Shown here: in pieces, positions 34,526-42,445 of the stretch
Layout: the number at the start of each line of letters is the position of its first letter
Numbering within the stretch: the first letter of the stretch is position 1
Assembly (NCBI RefSeq): GCF_014207705.1
Contig: NZ_JACHIU010000001.1
Coordinates: 1,240,001 to 1,304,000, forward strand
Direction of reading: 5' to 3'
Length of the DNA: 64,000 nt
Source of the DNA: Sphaerisporangium rubeum
GTDB lineage: Bacteria > Actinomycetota > Actinomycetes > Streptosporangiales > Streptosporangiaceae
Position numbers and translations under genes: made by a program
Notes under the pieces: model-generated
Told to the model about the DNA's origin: nothing
Database searches by the model: none
The model's input: only the letters and a program-made list of their open reading frames with translations

Positions 34526-37500
34526 ATGTCACCACGTCATCGAACGTGGGCCGGGCTGCTCGACGCAGCCCTGCCAGAAAACGGACGACGCCCGAGACGT
34601 CGCATCGCGACCGCGATGGCCTTGGCCCTCATCGCTCCTTTCGTCACGCTCCTCCCGACACCGGTGAGCGTCGAGGCCGCCACGGCGGCTGAGCCCGCTT
34701 TCAAGGTGCTCGTGGTGCGCAGCACCCAGGACGCGGTGTCGTCGGCCGGCCTGGCCGCGATCCGGAATGCGGCCAGAACCGATGGTTTCACGGTCGTGGC
34801 GCCTGGGCCCGCTGACGTGGGGGACCATTTCACGACGAAGAAGCTGGGGCAGTACCGCGCGGTCGTGTTCTTGGACACGGGTCTCGCGAGCCCGCTCACG
34901 GACGCGCAGCGCGCGAACTTCGAGAGCTACTTCCGCAGCGGCGGCGGCTTCGTCGGCGTCGGCTCGGCGGTCGAGACCGACGAGTCCTGGTCGTTCCTGA
35001 CCGACGTCCTGGGGACGCGTGCGTCCGGCAGGACCGACGTGCAATCGGGCGACGTGAAGGTCGCCGACCGCGTCCACGACGCGAGCAAGGATCTGCCGCA
35101 GTTCTGGTCGCGGACCGACAACTGGTACAACTTCACGAAGAACGTCCGCGGCGTGTCACACGTCCTCGCCACCGTCGTCGAGGACCCGTTCGGGCCGCAA
35201 CCGCAGGGCGCCGACCTCGACGGGATCGCCGGGGGCACGATGGGCGCCGATCACCCGGTCTCGTGGTGCAAGGACTTCCAGGGCGGCCGCTCGTTCTACA
35301 CCGGCCTGGGCAACACGGCCGCGAGCTTCGACGCCGACCTCACCAAGCACCTCAAGGGCGCGATCGGCTGGGCCGCGGGCCAGGCCGACCCGGTCTACAG
35401 CGATTGCGGCGCGACCGTGCTGGCCAACTACCAGCAGACGAAGATCGGCTCGCCGCCGAACCTGCAGGAGCCGATCGGCTTCGACCAGCTGCCGGACGGC
35501 CGCGTTCTGCAGACGGACCGCCTCGGCTCGCTGCGCATGCACGACTCGACCACGGGCGTCACCACGGTCGTCGCCAACTTCGCCGACCCGAGCCTGCCGA
35601 TGACGCAGCAGATCTACTCCGCGGGCGAGGACGGGCTCTATGGCCCGGCGGTCGACGCCAACTTCGCGACCAACAAGTGGGTCTACCTCTACTACTCGGC
35701 GAAGGAGGTCACCGACGTCAAGCTGAGCGACGGATCGGTCGTCACCCAGATCACGCCGAACACCAACCCGCCGAACGTGGCGGCGTCCAAGACCGCGTGG
35801 GATCCGTACGTGGGCTATTTCCAGCTCAGCCGCTTCAAGTTCGTCGACGCCACCGACAGCACGCCGGCGCACCTCGACATGGGCTCCGAGCAGCAGATCA
35901 TGCGCGTGCCGGTCAACCGTCAGGAGTGCTGCCACGTCGGGGGCGACATCGACTTCGACAAGCACGGCAACCTCTGGGTGGTCACCGGCGACGACACGCC
36001 TGCGGGCGGCATCAACGCCGGCGGCTACGGGCCGTACAACTCGCAGAAGACCGACGAGCAGCAGACCGTGCGCGTCACCAACGCGACGGGCGGCACGTTC
36101 ACCCTGACCTTCGAGGGCCAGACGACGGAGCCGATCGCGTGGAACGCGGATCGCAATGCGATCGACGCGGCGCTCGAAGCGCTCTCGAACATCGAGGCGG
36201 ATGAGATCCAGACCAGCGGCGGCCCGGTCAACACGGCGAACGTCAACGTGTTCTTCCGCCGCGGCAAGCAGCAGTCCGATCAGCCGCAGATCACCGCCGA
36301 CGGCGCCGGCCTGACCGGCACCGCCACGCCGGCGATCGCCACCGGCACGGCGCAGGCGGGCGGCTGGTATCAGCGGCTCACCGGTGACTCGCGCCGCAGC
36401 GCGCTGAACACCAACGACCTGCGTGGCAAGGTGCTGCGGATCAAGGTCAAGGACGGCGACATCTCCGCCGCCGACGCCAACAAGGTCGACTTCGGCTCCG
36501 GCACGGGCGCCTACTCGATCCCGTCGGGCAACCTGTTCCCGCTGGTCGCGGGCGCGCCGCAGGACAAGACGCGGCCGGAGGTCTACGCGATGGGTCTCCG
36601 CAACCCGTTCCGGATCCAGGTCGACGAGAACGACGTGGCCTACATCGGCGACTACTCGCCCGACGCCCAGACACCGCAGCGCTCGCGCGGCCCGTCGGGC
36701 ACCGGCCGCTACCAGATCGTGCGCAAGCCGTCCAACTACGGCTGGCCGACGTGCTACAAGCGCGACCTCGCGTACTACGAGTGGAACTTCCACGAGTTCG
36801 CGCCCGGCACCACCACCGCGGGCACGCCGCTGAACAACCCGCCTCAGAAGTTCGACTGCGACGGGCCGACGCAGCGCAACGACTCGCTGTGGAACATTGA
36901 GGGCGGTCCGACGGTCGAGCCGGGCCTGAGGGACGTCCCACCGGTCACCGACCCGGACATCTGGTACTCCTACCGCGACAACAACACGAACACGCCGCTC
37001 GGCACCCCGTGCGAGGCCTACTACGCGCCGACCCCGGGCCCGATCGCGCCAGGCTCGACGACCGAATGCCCGCGCCTGTTCCCCGAGCTCTTCACCGGCG
37101 GCGTCGGTCCGCACGGGGTCGCGAAGTACCACTACGACGCGAAGAACCCGAACCCCAACAAGTTCCCGCCGTACTACGACGACTCGGTGATCATCAGCGA
37201 GTGGACGCAGGACACGCTGCGCGAGGTCAAGCTCGACAAGCAGAACAACCACGTCCAGAAGATCAACAACTTCCTGGATTGCGGCAGCCGTGCGAACGCC
37301 GGGGCAGGCAGGTTCCGGTTCGAGTGCGACAACCCGATGGACTTGCAGTTCGGTTCTGACGGCGCGTTCTACCTGCTGACCTACGGCAACGGGTTCAACG
37401 TCATCAGCCCCGACGCGGGCATGTACAAGTGGGAGTACGTCAAGGGCAAGCGCGCGCCGAAGGCCGTGCTCACCACGGACCGCACCGATGGCTCAACGCC

Positions 37501-38473
37501 GCTGACCGTGAACTTCTCCAGCGCCGGCTCGCTGGATGAGGATCCCGGCGACTCGATCCGCTACGAGTGGAACTTCGGCGACGGCTCGGCGATCGAGACC
37601 GACCCGAACCCGACCCACACCTACACGCGGTCCGGCCGCTACACGGCCGTGCTGACCGTGTTCGACTCGTCCGGCAAGCAAACCTCGACCAGCACCGTGA
37701 TCACCGTGGGCAACACGAGCCCGACGGTGGTCGTCAATACGCCGGTGGAGGGCGGGACGTTCGCGTTCGGCGACGACATCCCGTTCTCGGTCACGGTCAC
37801 CGACCCCGAGGACGGGACGGTGAATTGCTCCGAGGTGCAGGTGACGTTCGTGCTCGCCCACGACGAGCACGGCCACGCCGAGGAGTCCGTCAACGGCTGC
37901 TCGGGTGTGCTCCACACGATCGCCGACGACGTCTCACACGGCGGCAACGTCTCCGGCGTGGTCCAGGCGCGCTACACCGACCACGGCGGTCCGGGCGGCG
38001 TCCCACAGCTGACCACGACCGGCCAGCACCAGATCCGCCAGAAGCACCAGGAGGTGGAGTTCGTCGTCAACCAGTCCGGCACCAACACGGCGACCAACAC
38101 CGACGGCGGCGCCGGCGTGCACCGCGGCAGCCTGGGCTCGGGCGACTGGCTCCAGCTCAACGGCCCATTCAACCTGACCAACATCGATTCGATCACGTTC
38201 CGCGTCGCGGACGCCGCGGCCGGCCGCACACCCGGGTCGCCGCTGGCGGCAATCGAGGTCCGTCAGGACTCGATCACCGGGCCGATCCTGACGACGGCCA
38301 ACCTCGTGTCCACCGGTGGGACGGGAACCTGGACGAGCCAGACGTTCCCGGTCTCGATGTCCGGGACGCATGAGCTGTTCCTGGTGTTCCGCTCGGTCAC
38401 GGGTGGCGCCACGGGCGGCAACCTGTTCAACCTCAACTGGGCCGAGTTCGTCGGCACAGGCATCGGCACCTAG
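34526..38473 (+). CDS. Large secreted ThuA / PQQ-type sugar dehydrogenase / PKD / CBM6-like protein
   Basis: A 1315-aa exported multidomain protein. Domains: signal segment (about residues 25-53); ThuA-like domain (about 58-290: FKVLVVRST, GGGFVGVGSA, PVSWCKDFQGGRSFYTGLGN); glucose/sorbosone-dehydrogenase-like beta-propeller (about 305-960: IGFDQLPDGRVLQTDR, GMGLRNPFRI-like MGLRNPFRIQVDE) interrupted near 510-610 by a small inserted domain (GGTFTLTFEGQTTEPIAW); PKD domain (about 970-1055, YEWNFGDGS); an Ig-like segment; and a C-terminal CBM6-like lectin domain (about 1190-1312). Likely extracellular carbohydrate oxidation or binding. Paired with the ThuA gene downstream (39-bp gap). Confidence 0.85.
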   Translation: MSPRHRTWAGLLDAALPENGRRPRRRIATAMALALIAPFVTLLPTPVSVEAATAAEPAFKVLVVRSTQDAVSSAGLAAIRNAARTDGFTVVAPGPADVGDHFTTKKLGQYRAVVFLDTGLASPLTDAQRANFESYFRSGGGFVGVGSAVETDESWSFLTDVLGTRASGRTDVQSGDVKVADRVHDASKDLPQFWSRTDNWYNFTKNVRGVSHVLATVVEDPFGPQPQGADLDGIAGGTMGADHPVSWCKDFQGGRSFYTGLGNTAASFDADLTKHLKGAIGWAAGQADPVYSDCGATVLANYQQTKIGSPPNLQEPIGFDQLPDGRVLQTDRLGSLRMHDSTTGVTTVVANFADPSLPMTQQIYSAGEDGLYGPAVDANFATNKWVYLYYSAKEVTDVKLSDGSVVTQITPNTNPPNVAASKTAWDPYVGYFQLSRFKFVDATDSTPAHLDMGSEQQIMRVPVNRQECCHVGGDIDFDKHGNLWVVTGDDTPAGGINAGGYGPYNSQKTDEQQTVRVTNATGGTFTLTFEGQTTEPIAWNADRNAIDAALEALSNIEADEIQTSGGPVNTANVNVFFRRGKQQSDQPQITADGAGLTGTATPAIATGTAQAGGWYQRLTGDSRRSALNTNDLRGKVLRIKVKDGDISAADANKVDFGSGTGAYSIPSGNLFPLVAGAPQDKTRPEVYAMGLRNPFRIQVDENDVAYIGDYSPDAQTPQRSRGPSGTGRYQIVRKPSNYGWPTCYKRDLAYYEWNFHEFAPGTTTAGTPLNNPPQKFDCDGPTQRNDSLWNIEGGPTVEPGLRDVPPVTDPDIWYSYRDNNTNTPLGTPCEAYYAPTPGPIAPGSTTECPRLFPELFTGGVGPHGVAKYHYDAKNPNPNKFPPYYDDSVIISEWTQDTLREVKLDKQNNHVQKINNFLDCGSRANAGAGRFRFECDNPMDLQFGSDGAFYLLTYGNGFNVISPDAGMYKWEYVKGKRAPKAVLTTDRTDGSTPLTVNFSSAGSLDEDPGDSIRYEWNFGDGSAIETDPNPTHTYTRSGRYTAVLTVFDSSGKQTSTSTVITVGNTSPTVVVNTPVEGGTFAFGDDIPFSVTVTDPEDGTVNCSEVQVTFVLAHDEHGHAEESVNGCSGVLHTIADDVSHGGNVSGVVQARYTDHGGPGGVPQLTTTGQHQIRQKHQEVEFVVNQSGTNTATNTDGGAGVHRGSLGSGDWLQLNGPFNLTNIDSITFRVADAAAGRTPGSPLAAIEVRQDSITGPILTTANLVSTGGTGTWTSQTFPVSMSGTHELFLVFRSVTGGATGGNLFNLNWAEFVGTGIGT

Positions 38474-38512
38474 CGAACCCGCTCGTACAGCGGCAAGAAA
38501 GAGAAGACACTC

Positions 38513-40552
38513 ATGCGGAGAATATTTCGCACATCGGCAGTGGCCGCCTGCGTGACGGCGGTCGCACTCATCCCCGCGGCACCGTCGTGGGCAGCTGAGA
38601 CGACACCGCCGACGATCAACGTGGCGACGCTGTCGCCCTCTGCGCCGACCGGCCAGAACAACTGGTACCTCGGCTCGGTGACGCTGAACATGTCGGCGAC
38701 CGACGACACCGGCATCGCAAAGTTCCAGTACTCGCTCAACGGCGGCGCCGCCTACATCGACGTGCCCGTCGAGGGGGCGCCGGCGTCGGCCACGGGGTCG
38801 GCGGTGATCACGCAGGAGGGCAACACCAACGTCCGGTACCGCGCGGTCGACACGTCCGGAAACGTCGCGGCGTTCCGCTCGATCGCGGTCCGGATCGACA
38901 CGCGCGCGCCGGCCGCATCATACCCGGCGATCACTGACGGTCACGTCGGTCACGTCGCCACACTTATCCCGACGCGCACGGACCCCACCCCCGGCTCGGG
39001 CGGAGTGGCTGTGCTGAACATGTACCTCGACGGCAAGCTGGTCCCGCCGTTGCCGGTGCAGACCTCCGACCTGTCGCTCGGCGTGCACACGCTCGCGGTG
39101 CACCTCTCTGACGCTGCTTCCAACAGCGCGAAGTACACGCAGACGTTCATCGTGACGACATCGTTCGCGGACATCGGCACGCTGATCACCCGGTTCGTGA
39201 CCGCCGGCACCGTCCCGGCGGAGGTCGGCGCGGCGCTCCAAGCCAAGCTCGACCAGGCGAAGGCGCTCGCCGACGCCGGTTCGGCCAAGCAGTCGAGCCA
39301 GGTCCTGAACGAGTTCGTCTCGATCGCCAACGACCAGATCAAGCCCGGCTCGGCCCGCAGCACACTCGTGGGCGATGCGCGTTACCTGATCGACCAGCTC
39401 AAGGGACGGCTCGCGCCGGAGCCCGCGACGGGCCTCGCGTCCGAGCCCGCGGAGGGCCCGAAGTTCATCCCGGACCCGGTGCTCGCCCCGCTCCCGCACA
39501 ACCCGGACGCCGACTACAACGTCCTGGTCTTCTCCAAGACGACGGGTTTCCGGCACGACCACATCCCGCACACCGTGGCCGCGATCCAGAAGCTCGGCAC
39601 CGAGCACAACTTCAACGTCGACGTCTACGACCCGCAACTCCCGACCGTCACGCTGCCCACGAGCCCGTTCCTGAGCCTCGACACGCTCAAGCAGTACGAC
39701 ACGATCGTCTTCGAGTCCAACGTCGGGCACCCCGGCCCGCTCAACGCGACCACCGAGCAGCCGAACTTCGAGGCCTACATGAGCCAGGGAGGTGGCTATG
39801 TCGGCATCCACGGCGCCGCCGACTCGTTCGAGCTCCGCACCTGGCCGTGGTACGGCAACCTCGTCGGTGGGTTCTTCACCAACCATCCGAACGGCCAGAA
39901 CGGGTTCGGCCAGTGCGGCAGCTGCATCCACACCGAGGTGGTGACCGAGGACAACACGCACCCGGCGACCGCGCATCTCCCTGCCAAGTGGCTGACGGTC
40001 GACGAGCTCTACAACTTCGACCGCAACATGCGGGCCGACGTGCACACGCTGCTGAGCCTCAACGAGGACAGCTACCAGCGCAGCCTCAACAGCGGTAACG
40101 CGGCAACCAACCCGCTGCGGCTGATGAACGGAGACCACCCGATCGCGTGGTGCCAGAACTGGGGCGGTGGCAAGGCGTTCTCGAACATCCTCGGCCACTT
40201 CCGTACTCAGTACTACGACGACTCGTTCATGCGGATCATCTTCGGCGGGATCGAGACGACCGCCGACCGCAAGGGCGCCAACTGCTCGTCCTACCGCGAG
40301 ACCAGCCTGCTGATCGAGGCCGACCGAGCGGCCGGGCTGCTGACCGCGGACGCCGCGGACGCCGCCGATGCCGCCCTGGACATCGCGCGGGACAGCTACC
40401 TGGCTCGCAACTACACCACCGCCATCCCGGCGCTGAACTCGATCGTCGACCTGGCTAACGACACGGCCTCCGGCGACGCTGCGGCGCGTTCCGAGCTCGC
40501 GCGGCAGGCGCGCGCGCTGCGGGAGTGGATGCAGAACCTCAACCGCAGATAG
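38513..40552 (+). CDS. Secreted ThuA-domain protein with N-terminal Ig/OmpL47-like repeats
   Basis: A 679-aa exported protein. A signal peptide (residues 1-27) is followed by an OmpL47-like beta domain (about 30-130: NNWYLGSVTLNMSATDDTGI, NVRYRAVDTSGN), an Ig-like domain to about 215, a helical FIVAR-like linker, a ThuA domain (about 330-590: NVLVFSKTTGFRHDHIP, GGGYVGIHGAAD, HPIAWCQNWGGGKAFSNILGH) and a second helical tail. ThuA-like domains have a class I glutamine amidotransferase-like fold and occur in trehalose and other sugar-utilisation systems. Probably co-transcribed with the 1315-aa protein. Confidence 0.85.
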   Translation: MRRIFRTSAVAACVTAVALIPAAPSWAAETTPPTINVATLSPSAPTGQNNWYLGSVTLNMSATDDTGIAKFQYSLNGGAAYIDVPVEGAPASATGSAVITQEGNTNVRYRAVDTSGNVAAFRSIAVRIDTRAPAASYPAITDGHVGHVATLIPTRTDPTPGSGGVAVLNMYLDGKLVPPLPVQTSDLSLGVHTLAVHLSDAASNSAKYTQTFIVTTSFADIGTLITRFVTAGTVPAEVGAALQAKLDQAKALADAGSAKQSSQVLNEFVSIANDQIKPGSARSTLVGDARYLIDQLKGRLAPEPATGLASEPAEGPKFIPDPVLAPLPHNPDADYNVLVFSKTTGFRHDHIPHTVAAIQKLGTEHNFNVDVYDPQLPTVTLPTSPFLSLDTLKQYDTIVFESNVGHPGPLNATTEQPNFEAYMSQGGGYVGIHGAADSFELRTWPWYGNLVGGFFTNHPNGQNGFGQCGSCIHTEVVTEDNTHPATAHLPAKWLTVDELYNFDRNMRADVHTLLSLNEDSYQRSLNSGNAATNPLRLMNGDHPIAWCQNWGGGKAFSNILGHFRTQYYDDSFMRIIFGGIETTADRKGANCSSYRETSLLIEADRAAGLLTADAADAADAALDIARDSYLARNYTTAIPALNSIVDLANDTASGDAAARSELARQARALREWMQNLNRR

Positions 40553-40674
40553 TGATGATGTAAGTGAGCGTCTCCCGGTGGGGTCTGACCCAACCGCTGA
40601 CTGACCGCAGGGTCTTCAACGGGATATGTCGGCCCTGGCCGGGAGGCGCTCACCTGCACTCACCGGACGCGGCG

Positions 40675-40893
40675 CGTGACCTTATAGGGTTCGGGCGCCT
40701 GGTGCGGGTCGGGATCGAGGGCACCGGCGTCTACGGGGACCGGCCTGGCCCGGCTGCTGCGCGACAGGGACATGGAGGTGATCGAACTCGACCGGCCCGA
40801 CCGCAAGACCGCCGGTTCCAGGCCAAGTCCGACCCGATCGACGCCATCCAGGCCGCCAAGACCACTCTGGCGGGCGAGCGGACCGGCGCCTGA
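40675..40893 (+). pseudogene. IS110-family transposase remnant, frameshifted
   Basis: GRLVRVGIEGTGVYG, then in another frame LARLLRDRDMEVIELDRPDRK, then RRFQAKSDPIDAIQAAKTTLAGERTGA reproduce the N-terminal DEDD region of IS110 transposases across two frame changes. The rest of the gene is absent. Confidence 0.75.
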
Positions 40894-40959
40894 GGAGACC
40901 GATCGACTCTCGGTAATCGGAACTCATCGTTGCGGAGGATGAGGAGTAGGATAGAGAGT

Positions 40960-41220
40960 ATGAGCGAGCCTACCGGTAAGTATTCGATCACCATGCCACG
41001 TGGCATCGCCGAGGCCGCCCGAGCCCGGAGTGGCCCTTCCGGCCTGTCCGCTTACGTCGCCGCAGCCGTCGCGCGCCAGATCGAGCGCGACAACCTCAGC
41101 GAACTCATCCAGGTCGCCGAGGCCGAGCACGGCCCCGTCACCGACGACGAGATACAGGCCCTACGTGACCAACTCCACCAGGCCCGGCAGGGACAGGCCA
41201 ACGGTGGGGCGGCTGCGTGA
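40960..41220 (+). CDS. Ribbon-helix-helix-type antitoxin
   Basis: An 86-aa protein starting MSEPTGKYSITMPRGIAEAARARSG, a short RHH-like DNA-binding start followed by a long helical, acidic C-terminus that would wrap the toxin. The ATG at 40960 has GGAGGATGAGGAG upstream. It overlaps the PIN-domain gene by 4 bp (GTGA), the usual antitoxin-first operon of VapBC modules. It lies at the right end of the att1-att2 segment, where it could stabilise the segment. Confidence 0.82.
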   Translation: MSEPTGKYSITMPRGIAEAARARSGPSGLSAYVAAAVARQIERDNLSELIQVAEAEHGPVTDDEIQALRDQLHQARQGQANGGAAA

Positions 41221-41630
41221 CCCGTTCTCCCGCTGTTCCGGCTGGCACCCTCGTCCTCGACAGCGAGGGTCTGGCCAAGGCCGTCCTCCGCGACCGTACG
41301 GTCACCACTTGGCTTTCTCTCGCCCGTGCCGACGACCTCCGCGTGGTGACCTCTGCTGCCACTCTCGTCGAGGTGGTCCACCCTCACGTCAACCGGCCGG
41401 CCCTGGAGTGGACGCTGTCCCGCCTTGTCATCGAGCCGGTCAGCGAACCAATCGCCCGCCACGCCGCCACACTCTTGTCCAACGCAGGCCTGCACGGCCA
41501 CAAGTACGCCATCGATGCCATGCTCAGCGCCACGGCCCTCGCCGCCCCAGGCCCCGTCACCGTCCTCACTTCCGACCCCGAGGACCTCGCTGCCCTGTGC
41601 GGTATGCGCGTCACTGTCATCAAGGTTTGA
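41217..41630 (+). CDS. PIN-domain toxin (VapC-like)
   Basis: A 137-aa PIN ribonuclease. Acidic residues appear in VLDSEGLAKAV (N-terminal Asp), SAATLVEVVHP (Glu), HKYAIDAMLSATAL (Asp) and LTSDPEDLAAL (Asp), in the expected order. VapC toxins cut tRNA or rRNA when the antitoxin is lost. It starts with GTG inside the antitoxin stop. Confidence 0.85.
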   Translation: MTRSPAVPAGTLVLDSEGLAKAVLRDRTVTTWLSLARADDLRVVTSAATLVEVVHPHVNRPALEWTLSRLVIEPVSEPIARHAATLLSNAGLHGHKYAIDAMLSATALAAPGPVTVLTSDPEDLAALCGMRVTVIKV

Positions 41631-41713
41631 GTGATGGCCTGTCCTGCAGGTCTCCGGCAGGGTGATCAGGACTCAGAAATGGTACGCAGAGATCACTAAC
41701 ATCGGTAGACATC

Positions 41714-41752
41714 AAAGCCCAGGTACCGAATCCATCGGTCTACCTGGGCTTT
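41714..41752. terminator. Hairpin after the toxin gene
   Basis: AAAGCCCAGGTA (41714-41725) pairs perfectly over 12 bp with TACCTGGGCTTT (41741-41752). The 3' arm CCTGGGCTTTCG also precedes att3 (48768-48780) and, slightly altered, tRNA-Gly, so it may belong to the attachment region as well as ending transcription. Confidence 0.7.
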
Positions 41753-41760
41753 CGCTGTGA

Positions 41761-41803
41761 GAGCGGGTGACGGGAATCGAACCCGCGCTGTCAGCTTGGG
41801 AAG
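41761..41803 (+). repeat. tRNA-Gly attachment core (att2)
   Basis: All 43 bases match the core at 63506-63548, the tRNA-Gly 3' half up to and including the anticodon complement. Identity stops two bases later, so this is an attachment-site scar, not a functional tRNA. Confidence 0.9.
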
Positions 41804-42054
41804 CCTCCATGGATCATTCCTCCCGGCCTGGCGAAGCTGAGGCCTGCGCCATCAGGCAGACTTCCCCGCGACTCCTTGTCGTTCCCTTTTGATCACCACT
41901 CGGTCGAGTACGCAACGGGCACGGCAACCAAGTGGCAGACGTCTTCCCTGTCAGGACTGCTAGCTTCTTGGCCCGCGACGATGGCCGACGGCTGCGATCG
42001 TAAGCGGTTGTGTATGGCTGTTGCAGTATCTGCCCGATCCTCCCCGTTTTCCTT

Positions 42055-42170
42055 GTAGTTGCCGCCCTCAGGGCGAGGCCGTCGTATCTAGGGTCAACGA
42101 AGTCGATCACGGAGCGACGCCGCAGGCACCCTTGACTCGGTGGCCTCGACCGGGACACTTGACCAGCCAT
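42055..42170 (+). repeat. Element left-end repeat, copy A (copy B about 50745-50865)
   Basis: Contains AGGGTCAACGAAGT, then GATCACGGAGCGACGCCG, then CCCTTGACTCGG-GGCCT and ACCGGGACACT, closely matching the sequence 300-410 bp right of att5. It shows that the att2 and att5 elements share the same type of left end. Confidence 0.7.
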
Positions 42171-42445
42171 GCGGACACGATCCGTGGCTGACCGATGGTC
42201 TGGCCGCCCATCGTGCCTGCTCGCCTGGAGTCATTGGTTGCCGATGAGTTCCGGCAACGCGGCATGATCGGGAGTTCTGCGGATGTCTGCGACGCCGCTC
42301 TGTTGCGACGCGCTGTGGGGGATCGTCGCGACCCGGTGATCGGTGTGGATTGTCCCGATCACCGGGTCTCTTCATGCGACATCGCTCTATGGGACGGGGC
42401 CGACCGGTACGCGACCGGCCCCGGTTCAGTAGCGGGCCGGTCGGG
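42171..42445. other. Intergenic stretch right of the left-end repeat
   Basis: No gene recognised. It lies beyond the 3' end of the minus-strand GH43 gene. Confidence 0.4.

Noticed and set aside
35156-37252. 698-aa minus-strand open frame
   Set aside because: Antisense to the ThuA/dehydrogenase gene; Arg/Val-rich and without domains. It reflects high third-position GC.
41761-41803. Possible extra tRNA-Gly genes at the att copies
   Set aside because: Only the 3' half is present; the 5' acceptor and D arm are missing at every copy except 63507-63577.
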